Assembly: GCA_947461155.1 (NCBI GenBank)
Contig: CANHKE010000116.1
Coordinates: 1-5,488, forward strand
Source: Cytophagaceae bacterium
Lineage (GTDB): Bacteria > Bacteroidota > Bacteroidia > Cytophagales > Spirosomataceae
Direction: 5' to 3'
Length of the DNA: 5,488 nucleotides
Notes under the pieces: generated by a model
What the model was told of the DNA's origin: nothing
What the model saw: only the letters and a program-made list of their open reading frames with translations
Databases searched by the model: none
Shown here: positions 1-4,918 of the stretch, piece by piece
Layout: every line of letters begins with the position of its first letter
Position numbering within the stretch: the first letter of the stretch is position 1
Program-made: the position numbers and the translations under genes

Positions 1-1
1 A

Positions 2-565
2 GCTGCCTCGGGCGTGTTGCACAAAGAATATCACGAAGAAGAATTTAGTAAGACGGGTGGTGATTTTCAGATGGTTCAATTGTGGGTGAATTTACCGGCA
101 AAGGATAAGATGTCTACACCCAAATACCAAGCTATCGAAAACAAGCAAATTCCTCGTGTTCCCGTACATTTAGGTGAAGTGGAAGTGATAGCGGGTTCGT
201 ATCAAACGACGTCTGGTGCCGCGAGTACGTTCACACCTGTTCATTTGCTGAATGCGAAATTGAGTCAAGGAGGAAAAGCCATTTTTGATTTTCCAGCCGA
301 ATACAATACGGCTTTGGTGGTCATCGATGGAGAGATTCGCGTCAATGGAGTTGAGTTAGCACCAGAAAATCATTTTGTACTTTTTGACACAGATGGAACC
401 CAATTTGAAATTGAGGCTACGGAAGATTCAATTGTTTTAATACTTAGCGGTGAACCCATTCGTGAACCAATTGCTTCCCATGGGCCATTTGTCATGAATA
501 CGCGTCAAGAGATTATGCAGGCATTTGAGGATTTCGAAATGGGGAAGTTCGGGGAACTGGAGTAG
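2..565 (+). CDS. Pirin family protein, C-terminal part (5' end outside the window)
   Basis: This is the last 187 codons of a pirin-like bicupin protein. The frame stays open to the left edge (A-A-S-G before the GTG at 14), so the GTG is an internal Val and not a start. About 100 N-terminal residues are probably missing, given the usual pirin length near 285. Visible marks are the end of the first cupin with G-V-L-H-K-E (window residues 4-9). There His7 and Glu9 match the second His-x-Glu pair of the metal site in characterised pirins. Next come QLWVNLP, a second cupin (about residues 75-150), and the family tail GEPIREPIASHGPFVMNT. Family members bind a non-haem metal; some act as quercetin dioxygenases or transcription cofactors, and which role applies here cannot be told. 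The TAG stop is also the first three bases of a heptamer repeat array. Confidence 0.93.
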   Translation, partial: AASGVLHKEYHEEEFSKTGGDFQMVQLWVNLPAKDKMSTPKYQAIENKQIPRVPVHLGEVEVIAGSYQTTSGAASTFTPVHLLNAKLSQGGKAIFDFPAEYNTALVVIDGEIRVNGVELAPENHFVLFDTDGTQFEIEATEDSIVLILSGEPIREPIASHGPFVMNTRQEIMQAFEDFEMGKFGELE

Positions 566-597
566 AGAGTAGAGAGTAAAGAGTAGAGAGTAAAGAA
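563..597 (+). repeat. Heptamer array TARAGAG, five units (left arm of an inverted pair)
   Basis: The units are TAGAGAG, TAGAGAG, TAAAGAG, TAGAGAG and TAAAGAA, in perfect 7-bp phase. The first TAG is the pirin stop codon. Because 7 is not a multiple of 3 and every unit starts TAG or TAA, the array puts stops in all three frames downstream of the gene. The same order of units appears on the opposite strand at 710-676, matching at 33 of 35 positions. The function is unknown. Confidence 0.95.
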
Positions 598-610
598 TCT
601 TTTAAAAGTA

Positions 611-640
611 AAAAGCCCCAAGGAGATTCTTGGGGCTTTT
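611..640. terminator. Bidirectional Rho-independent terminator between pirin and DUF3127 genes
   Basis: AAAAGCCCCAAG (611-622) pairs with CTTGGGGCTTTT (629-640). This gives a 12-bp stem, plus one G-T pair closing an AGAT loop. On the plus strand it ends in TTTTATATT. On the minus strand it ends in a T-rich run (TTTTTACTTTT). It therefore suits both the pirin gene and the convergent DUF3127 gene, and it lies between the two inverted heptamer arrays. Confidence 0.9.
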
Positions 641-661
641 ATATTAAAAAAGAAAATACTT

Positions 662-710
662 CTCTTTACTCTTTACTCTTTACTCTTTACTCTTTACTCT
701 CTACTCTCTA
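662..710 (-). repeat. Heptamer array TARAGAG, seven units (right arm of the inverted pair)
   Basis: Read on the minus strand from 710 down to 662 there are two TAGAGAG units followed by five TAAAGAG units, with no break in phase. The first TAG is the stop codon of the DUF3127 gene, mirroring the pirin side. The purine-rich strand is thus the sense strand of the adjacent gene in both arms. The unit number differs between arms (7 versus 5), and the extra units are all TAAAGAG. Confidence 0.95.
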
Positions 711-1082
711 GAAAGGCAAATCATCACCACTCTCAGCCGCTAACGGAGGAAATTGGTAACCACCTGCTGGACTAGCTTCTACGTTTGGAGGAACACTTGG
801 GCTTGAGCCGGTACGATCCAACCGATACGCACGAATTTCCGTGTACCAGCGTTCGTTATATTCACGTGATTCCACGTTAAATTGAACTTTCACGATCTCT
901 CCCTCTTGAACGGGAGCTAGGTCTTGGGTTTTATCTCCCCACACCGACATGCATATTTTCTTAGGATATTGATCTTGTGTTTCAAGGACAAACTCTTGTT
1001 TGATCCAGTTTGAACCATTTTTACCTGTTCCTGTAACCTCAGGTAATTTCTTGATTAGTTTTCCGCTTAGTTCTAAAGCCAT
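708..1082 (-). CDS. DUF3127 family protein, OB-fold-like with SSB-type C-terminal tip
   Basis: This is a 124-residue protein beginning MALELSGKLIKKLPEVTG. The stretch of about residues 3-88 matches the DUF3127 family as I know it from Bacteroidota: KQEFVLETQDQYPKK, VWGDK, VQFNVESREYNERWYT. It is expected to fold as a small beta barrel resembling an OB fold. Residues 91-116 are a Pro/Gly/Ser-rich linker and the protein ends GDDLPF. That ending resembles the acidic D-D-x-P-F tip by which single-stranded DNA-binding proteins recruit partners. A nucleic-acid role is therefore inferred, not proven. The frame stays open upstream to 1238, but that extension is antisense to a tRNA gene, so the start at 1082 is preferred. 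The leader is A/T-rich without a Shine-Dalgarno sequence. A weak -7-like AATATTTG lies at 1130-1123 on the minus strand, with no good -33 TTG. Confidence 0.9.
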   Translation of the reverse strand: MALELSGKLIKKLPEVTGTGKNGSNWIKQEFVLETQDQYPKKICMSVWGDKTQDLAPVQEGEIVKVQFNVESREYNERWYTEIRAYRLDRTGSSPSVPPNVEASPAGGYQFPPLAAESGDDLPF

Positions 1083-1093
1083 TAATTGAAATA

Positions 1094-1109
1094 TTTGAAT
1101 TTTTGAATT
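1094..1109. repeat. Tandem 8-bp duplication in the DUF3127 leader
   Basis: TTTGAATT occurs twice without spacing (1094-1101 and 1102-1109). It lies in the 71-bp gap between the divergent DUF3127 start and the tRNA, next to the candidate -33 element of the tRNA promoter. It could be an operator half-site pair or chance in A/T-rich DNA. Confidence 0.4.
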
Positions 1110-1110
1110 G

Positions 1111-1141
1111 TTGGCAAGTAAGCAAATATTTGGTAATTTTA
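1111..1141 (+). promoter_or_regulatory. Candidate Bacteroidota-type promoter for tRNA-Leu (and possibly trhO)
   Basis: TTG at 1111-1113, a 20-nt spacer and TAATTTTA at 1134-1141 fit the Bacteroidota pattern TTG / TAnnTTTG with one mismatch in the -7 element. Transcription would start near 1148, about 6 nt before the mature tRNA. No separate promoter is evident in the 27 nt between the tRNA and trhO. Confidence 0.45.
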
Positions 1142-1153
1142 CTAACCGTTTTT

Positions 1154-1237
1154 GGCGATGTGGTGAAATTGGTAGACACGCTACCTTGAGGTGGTAGTGC
1201 CGCTTTAGGTATGGGAGTTCGAATCTCCCCATCGTCA
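1154..1237 (+). tRNA. tRNA-Leu, anticodon GAG
   Basis: This is a complete class II cloverleaf. The acceptor stem GGCGATG (1154-1160) pairs with CATCGTC (1230-1236), with one G-T pair, and A1237 is the discriminator base. The anticodon stem CTACC/GGTAG (1181-1185, 1193-1197) encloses the loop TTGAGGT. The anticodon GAG is at 1188-1190 and reads CUC and CUU leucine codons. The long variable arm has the 4-bp stem TGCC/GGTA (1198-1201, 1208-1211), and the T arm is GGGAG-TTCGAAT-CTCCC (1213-1229). CCA is not encoded and must be added after transcription. The sequence resembles E. coli tRNA-Leu(GAG) closely through the D and anticodon arms. No integrase or second copy of the tRNA end is seen, so there is no sign of an attachment site. 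Confidence 0.97.
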
Positions 1238-1264
1238 CGAAATTTATTGTTTAATCTGTAAATC

Positions 1265-2263
1265 ATGTTGAAGATGAAACCTTACAGTGTATTGCTTTAC
1301 TATAACTATACGCCTATTCCGGATCCGGAAGCGTACCGGGTAAAACATCACCTATTTTGTATTGAGAACAACTTGTTGGGGCGTATCATCGTCGCATCAG
1401 AAGGACTGAATGGCACCGTATCTGGGCTGCACGCAGATTGCGAAACCTACATGCGTTGGTTGGAAAATGATCCCATTTTTGCCGGGTCAAATTTTGACTT
1501 TAAAGTAGAATCGCACGAAGCACACACCTTCAATAAGCTGCACGTGCGTGTGAAAGCCGAAATCGTACACACCGAATTCCCGGTAGATCCCCGCGTAAAA
1601 ACGGGCAAGCATGTTAATCCAGCTGAGTTTAAGGATATGTTGAAAAACGACCCAGATGTCGTGTTAGTTGACATGCGCTCAAACTACGAACACGAATTAG
1701 GTCGATTCAAAGGTGCGTACACCTTCGATATGGAGAATTTACGTGATTTGCCGAATCATGTGCATGAAATTGACCATCTGAAGGATAAAAAGGTCATCAC
1801 CTATTGTACGGGTGGTATTAAATGTGAAAAAGCTTCCGCTTATTTACTAGAAAAAGGCTTCAAAAATGTATATCAATTACACGGAGGCATTATCAAATAT
1901 GGACTTGAAGAAGGTGGTGAGGATTTTGATGGTTCTTGCTACGTGTTCGATAATCGCGTGGCTACAGCAGTGAATGCGGTCAATCCGGAAGTTATTTCTA
2001 CGTGTCATGTATGTCAAATAACATCTGACCACATGGTTAATTGTGCGAATCCTGATTGCAATGAGCATTTGGCAATTTGTCCTTCTTGTTTAAAGGAAAT
2101 GGAAGGGGCCTGTTCGCAAGCTTGCAAAGAGCATCCGCGCAAACGGCCTTACAATGAAAAAGGATATTATTCAAAACAGTCGGTGGGCTATTCACCTGAA
2201 CTCGGTTTCAAATCCTTTGGCCGAAATGAAAAAATTGAAAAAAGGAAAATGGCTCAATCTTGA
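1265..2263 (+). CDS. trhO: tRNA uridine(34) hydroxylase TrhO (rhodanese family)
   Basis: TrhO enzymes hydroxylate U34 in the anticodon of certain tRNAs to 5-hydroxyuridine using oxygen, the first step toward wobble modifications such as mo5U and cmo5U. The 332-residue product has the family's N-terminal domain (about 5-105: VLLYYNY, ASEGLNGTVSG, KLHVRVK). A rhodanese domain follows (about 115-215), with DMRSNYEHELG and the active loop CTGGIKCEKAS; Cys181 is the presumed catalytic residue. A Cys-rich tail has eight cysteines (247, 250, 260, 265, 272, 275, 283, 287), probably binding zinc. The layout resembles the Firmicutes/Bacteroidota type more than E. coli TrhO. The start could be Met1 at 1265 or Met4 at 1274; conservation begins at KPYSVLLYY and does not decide. 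The gene lies 27 nt after tRNA-Leu and may be co-transcribed with it. Its last codons lie inside a terminator palindrome and overlap the convergent hydrolase gene by 10 bp. Confidence 0.95.
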   Translation: MLKMKPYSVLLYYNYTPIPDPEAYRVKHHLFCIENNLLGRIIVASEGLNGTVSGLHADCETYMRWLENDPIFAGSNFDFKVESHEAHTFNKLHVRVKAEIVHTEFPVDPRVKTGKHVNPAEFKDMLKNDPDVVLVDMRSNYEHELGRFKGAYTFDMENLRDLPNHVHEIDHLKDKKVITYCTGGIKCEKASAYLLEKGFKNVYQLHGGIIKYGLEEGGEDFDGSCYVFDNRVATAVNAVNPEVISTCHVCQITSDHMVNCANPDCNEHLAICPSCLKEMEGACSQACKEHPRKRPYNEKGYYSKQSVGYSPELGFKSFGRNEKIEKRKMAQS

Positions 2264-2271
2264 GCCATTTT
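2246..2271. terminator. Bidirectional terminator palindrome overlapping both 3' coding ends
   Basis: AAAATGGCTCAA (2246-2257) and TTGAGCCATTTT (2260-2271) are perfect inverted copies separated by TC. A realistic hairpin has 10-11 pairs with a 4-6-nt loop. T-rich runs follow in both directions (TTTTCTTTTC on plus, TTTTCCTTTTTTC on minus). The trhO TGA (2261-2263) and the hydrolase TGA (2256-2254 on minus) both sit at the loop. The left arm codes on plus and the right arm codes on minus. Confidence 0.88.
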
Positions 2272-3756
2272 CTTTTCTTGAATATGATATTCTTGGATTA
2301 ATGGTGGGTTTTCTGGGCTTAATGTAAAGTAAACCTCCAGCGCTCCCTTCGCTCCTTCGATGACAAACGTTCCCCTTAGATTATTCTCCGGAACGATTTC
2401 ATGAACTTTTTGAATCGTTCCAATTTTGTTGAATAAAGGCATCGCCTCCTTGCGAAGCAGTTCAGGGAAATAGTCTAGGAAGAAATTCTCTGCAAAAATA
2501 CCTGATGCTTCCGCATTTTTCCATTCAGGCAATATGCGCATTAATTCAGCTTGTCTTTGTTTTAAAATGGCTGATGCCACTAATGAACGTGGTTTGAGTT
2601 GGGTTGCTGCCAGCAACGAATCCATTACTTTCAGGTTGATGTAACTCGCCGGCGCATAGGTGACATTCGCAAACGAAATAATGCCTACTTCATAATCGGG
2701 ATATATGCGCCAATTACTACCAAAACCTGGTAAGCCTCCCGAATGACCGATGGATCGCCGACCTAAATCGTCCTTTAAATAACTTAATCCATAGCCATAA
2801 GCCAAATAAGCTGGCGCTTTTCGTCCATTTGGGTAGGTATAATTTGGGTTAAAATCGTTCATATTCCATGGGAATTGCATCTCACGAAGTGAACTGCGTT
2901 TCAATGGCCCCACTTCGGCTTCATCGCGTTCAGGCCATGCACGTAAATGAAAATTTACATATTTACTAAAATCAGTCATGGTTGTGATTAATCCGCCCAT
3001 CGCGCCATACGCCCCGTCGTGTTCCATGGGTTGTTTAACCCAGGTATTTTGTAGCCAGCGATAGCCGTGCGCTAGTTTGTTGGCAGGTATATCCGCATAT
3101 TCCCAGTAGGTGTCATGCATCCCGAGTGGTTTGAAAATTCGTTCGGTGATGTATTTTTGATAGCTCATGCCACTGACATTCTTAATGATTAATCCCAGCA
3201 TGGCAAAGCCCATATTGCTATACTCATAGCTAAGTCCGGGATTCATGGAAAATGTAATTCCCTTTGTTAACATCGCTTCAAACGCCTGGTCAGTAATGCC
3301 TAATTGGCGATCTCCCCATGGATTATCTTCTGGAAATCCAGCGCCATGCGTTAATAAATGCCGAATGGTGATTTCGGGGGCATCTTTCGTGATTGATTTG
3401 GTTGATTTTAACGCTGGGATATACAAATGAACTGGATCATCTAATTTTAATTTTCCAGCGTCGCGTAATTGCAAGATGGCCATGCTAGCAAAACTTTTTG
3501 ACATAGACGCGATACGAAAATCGATATCATCAGCTGCAGAAATAGAATTTTCCAATTGGGCTTTCCCGAATGCCTTGGTATGAATCAATTTTCCTTGATA
3601 CACGATTCCGTATACAAATCCGGGCATGTGTGATTGAGAAGCCTGTTCCAGAAAAAGTGCGTCAGCCGTGGGGATAAACGACTTAATTTTTTCCAGATTA
3701 CTTTGTGCTTGCATGTCCAAGCAAACCAATCCAAGTAGGAAGAGAATATACTTCAT
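2254..3756 (-). CDS. Secreted serine hydrolase, class C beta-lactamase / penicillin-binding-like
   Basis: This is a 500-residue protein with an N-terminal signal peptide (K2, hydrophobic 3-12, probable cleavage near residue 17-18), so it acts in the periplasm or outside the cell. The beta-lactamase-fold domain (about 28-385) shows all three motifs: SMSK (Ser84 nucleophile, Lys87), YSN (179-181) and HSG (338-340). RHLLTHGAGFP and a YGYGLSY segment are also typical of the PF00144 group. A C-terminal domain (about 395-490, ending in a TLSPENPPLIQEY strand) recurs in related hydrolases. Members include esterases, D-amino-acid peptidases and carboxypeptidases, and the substrate cannot be read here. 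I see no reason to call it a resistance enzyme. It is the last gene of the operon, and its ATG overlaps the DUF1801 stop (ATGA). An A-rich stretch (3767-3757 on minus) precedes the start. Its end, KMAQD, is set by the terminator palindrome. Confidence 0.92.
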   Translation of the reverse strand: MKYILFLLGLVCLDMQAQSNLEKIKSFIPTADALFLEQASQSHMPGFVYGIVYQGKLIHTKAFGKAQLENSISAADDIDFRIASMSKSFASMAILQLRDAGKLKLDDPVHLYIPALKSTKSITKDAPEITIRHLLTHGAGFPEDNPWGDRQLGITDQAFEAMLTKGITFSMNPGLSYEYSNMGFAMLGLIIKNVSGMSYQKYITERIFKPLGMHDTYWEYADIPANKLAHGYRWLQNTWVKQPMEHDGAYGAMGGLITTMTDFSKYVNFHLRAWPERDEAEVGPLKRSSLREMQFPWNMNDFNPNYTYPNGRKAPAYLAYGYGLSYLKDDLGRRSIGHSGGLPGFGSNWRIYPDYEVGIISFANVTYAPASYINLKVMDSLLAATQLKPRSLVASAILKQRQAELMRILPEWKNAEASGIFAENFFLDYFPELLRKEAMPLFNKIGTIQKVHEIVPENNLRGTFVIEGAKGALEVYFTLSPENPPLIQEYHIQEKKMAQD

Positions 3757-4097
3757 TTTTTCTTTTTAGCTATGTTTTCTTGAACCCGAAAACGCGTAAT
3801 ATCCTTGATTAATTCCAACGGCATAGGTAAATGATACGGAAATTTAACGGATCCCTTTGCACCCTCATAGGCACTTAATCGCTCACTGAATTCCGTCAAT
3901 GCACGTGGCGTGGGATAAAATCCAATGTGATTATTCCACGCCGCAAAATGCACCACATTGCCTAAATATTTAAATGTAGGCATTCCATACGCCATCGTTT
4001 CTTCCGTATCCTCAGGAACTACTGAACGAATCGCATCACGTACTTCGCGTAATATTTTCTGCGTGGCTTCAGGAAATGAATTAATGTAATCTTCCAT
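3753..4097 (-). CDS. DUF1801 (YdhG-like) domain protein
   Basis: This small soluble protein of 114 residues matches the DUF1801/YdhG family over nearly its whole length. It has an opening helix (YINSFPEATQKILREVRDAI, 4-23), then EETMAYGMPTFKY (32-44), HIGFYP (57-62) and KGSVKFPYHLPMPLELIKDITRFR (81-104). Some family members have been proposed as iron chaperones or general stress proteins; no metal-binding set is obvious here, so the function is open. It begins 4 nt after the DUF2834 stop and overlaps the hydrolase start by 4 nt, which suggests translational coupling. Its last four codons are all lysine (AAA AAG AAA AAA) and double as the A-rich leader of the next gene. Confidence 0.9.
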   Translation of the reverse strand: MEDYINSFPEATQKILREVRDAIRSVVPEDTEETMAYGMPTFKYLGNVVHFAAWNNHIGFYPTPRALTEFSERLSAYEGAKGSVKFPYHLPMPLELIKDITRFRVQENIAKKKK

Positions 4098-4101
4098 AGG
4101 T

Positions 4102-4428
4102 TTAGGCTAATTTTCGGTGTCTAACAAACAAGAATAAGGGAAATGCAAACGCAAAACCAATCAATACCGTTGCGAGTAAATAAAGGTAAAGGTATTTGAT
4201 TTTGATGCGGATACCTTCGGCCAACATAAAAAGAGTTCCGGCAATCGCTCCCGTCCAAAAATCACAGGTTAAACTTTTGGCATATGGATTGTCTACCCAG
4301 GTACTTTGCATGAATGCCATAACATCAAAATGTCCTTGATTTGCTTGCATGCCTTCAAAAACATAATAAGCGGTAAATCCCCCACCTACGATGGACAGGG
4401 CTAAATAGAGGTAATGTGCATGTTTCAT
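4102..4428 (-). CDS. DUF2834 family membrane protein
   Basis: This is a 108-residue inner-membrane protein with three predicted membrane segments at about residues 5-23, 53-70 and 79-102. The loop motif STWVDNPYAKSLTCDF (42-57), the MLAEG turn (68-72) and the FAFAFPLFLFVRHRKL ending (92-107) fit the DUF2834 family. No enzymatic residues are apparent and the role is unknown. The ATG overlaps the stop of the upstream GreA-like gene (ATGA), and the next gene starts 4 nt after its stop. It is therefore the second gene of a four-gene operon. The basic tail (RHRK) suggests a cytoplasmic C-terminus by the positive-inside rule. Confidence 0.88.
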   Translation of the reverse strand: MKHAHYLYLALSIVGGGFTAYYVFEGMQANQGHFDVMAFMQSTWVDNPYAKSLTCDFWTGAIAGTLFMLAEGIRIKIKYLYLYLLATVLIGFAFAFPLFLFVRHRKLA

Positions 4429-4877
4429 TGGATTGATTTTATGGTTATTTTTCTTCCTCGTAATTCAATGGTGTCATTTATTTGTTTTCCCATGAGCAAT
4501 TCACCTATGGGAGAATCCGCCGAAATGGCGTAAAATGTCGTTTCCGCGCAGGAAAGTTTTCCGAGACCTACCGACAAATAATAATGCTCGGCATCTGTTT
4601 CGATAAAACTGCCTAACGCAACACGTGCCGTATTTTCAGATAGATCAATGCGTTGCAGTTGTGCCAACTGGCTTTTTTGCATGTCTAAACTTGCGCTAAT
4701 TTTATCCATTTCGCGCTGCATCATTTCCCTGCCTGTTTCAAATTTATCACCTGCACTGCTTTTGGTATCTGAATCGCGGGACTCCTTGGCTAATTGATAG
4801 TCCTTTTTTCCTTGTTCCATCCGTTCTTCCAAATGGAAAAGGATGACAGAATGAATTTCGGCTTTGCTGCAGGACAT
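4425..4877 (-). CDS. GreA/GreB-like transcription factor family protein
   Basis: This 150-residue protein has the Gre layout: an N-terminal helical hairpin (about 5-76) and a C-terminal FKBP-like domain (about 85-150). The latter carries YAISADSPIGELLMGKQINDTIEL, matching the Gre signature SPIG...L.GK...D..E. Gre factors enter the RNA polymerase secondary channel and stimulate cleavage of backtracked transcripts. At the hairpin tip, RDSDTKSSAGDKFE (34-47) aligns with the E. coli GreA segment holding D41 and E44. The Asp is kept (D37) but the Glu is Ser40, so cleavage activity is doubtful. Homologues are sometimes mislabelled as 3-oxoacyl-ACP synthase. The frame stays open to 4907, but the extra ten residues are unconserved and approach the divergent gene, so the start MSCSKAE at 4877 is preferred. 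It is first in the operon. Confidence 0.87.
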   Translation of the reverse strand: MSCSKAEIHSVILFHLEERMEQGKKDYQLAKESRDSDTKSSAGDKFETGREMMQREMDKISASLDMQKSQLAQLQRIDLSENTARVALGSFIETDAEHYYLSVGLGKLSCAETTFYAISADSPIGELLMGKQINDTIELRGRKITIKSIQ

Positions 4878-4895
4878 ATAAATGAAATAGATTTC
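4864..4895 (+). promoter_or_regulatory. Candidate promoter for the nucleoside phosphorylase gene
   Basis: TTG at 4864-4866, a 21-nt spacer and TAGATTTC at 4888-4895 match the Bacteroidota TTG / TAnnTTTG pattern with one mismatch. Transcription would start near 4902, leaving a leader of about 17 nt. The -33 part lies inside the first codons of the divergent GreA-like gene. A minus-strand TAATTTTC (4903-4896) could be the -7 of the operon promoter, but it has no TTG at the right distance. Confidence 0.35.
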
Positions 4896-4918
4896 GAAAA
4901 TTATCAATAATTTCGCGG

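Noticed and set aside
563..710. Tandem repeats as a possible CRISPR array
   Set aside because: The 7-bp units are contiguous, with no spacers of unique sequence, and no cas genes are present.
1154..1237. tRNA gene as an integration (attachment) site of a mobile element
   Set aside because: There is no integrase, no duplicated tRNA 3' end in the window, and the neighbours are ordinary chromosomal genes.
1238..1264. Separate promoter for trhO
   Set aside because: No TAnnTTTG-like element with a correctly spaced TTG was found in the 27-nt gap; the -33 would fall inside the tRNA.
1039..1266. Open frame of 75 codons on the minus strand
   Set aside because: It is antisense to the tRNA and overlaps the DUF3127 start in another frame, and its protein shows no recognisable domain.
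1447..2068. Two minus-strand open frames inside trhO (1447-1674 and 1877-2068)
   Set aside because: They lie wholly inside a well-conserved enzyme gene and have no recognisable protein features.
3245..3430. Plus-strand open frame inside the serine hydrolase gene
   Set aside because: It is antisense to a conserved part of the hydrolase, with no domain and no promoter.
3700..3756. Lipoprotein signal in the serine hydrolase (Cys12)
   Set aside because: The residues before Cys12 (G-L-V) do not fit a lipobox well and the hydrophobic stretch is too short; a signal peptidase I site near residue 17-18 is more likely.
2254..3756. Antibiotic-resistance beta-lactamase
   Set aside because: The SxxK, YxN and HxG motifs show only the broad fold. 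The extra C-terminal domain and operon context fit a housekeeping hydrolase, and nothing suggests transfer.
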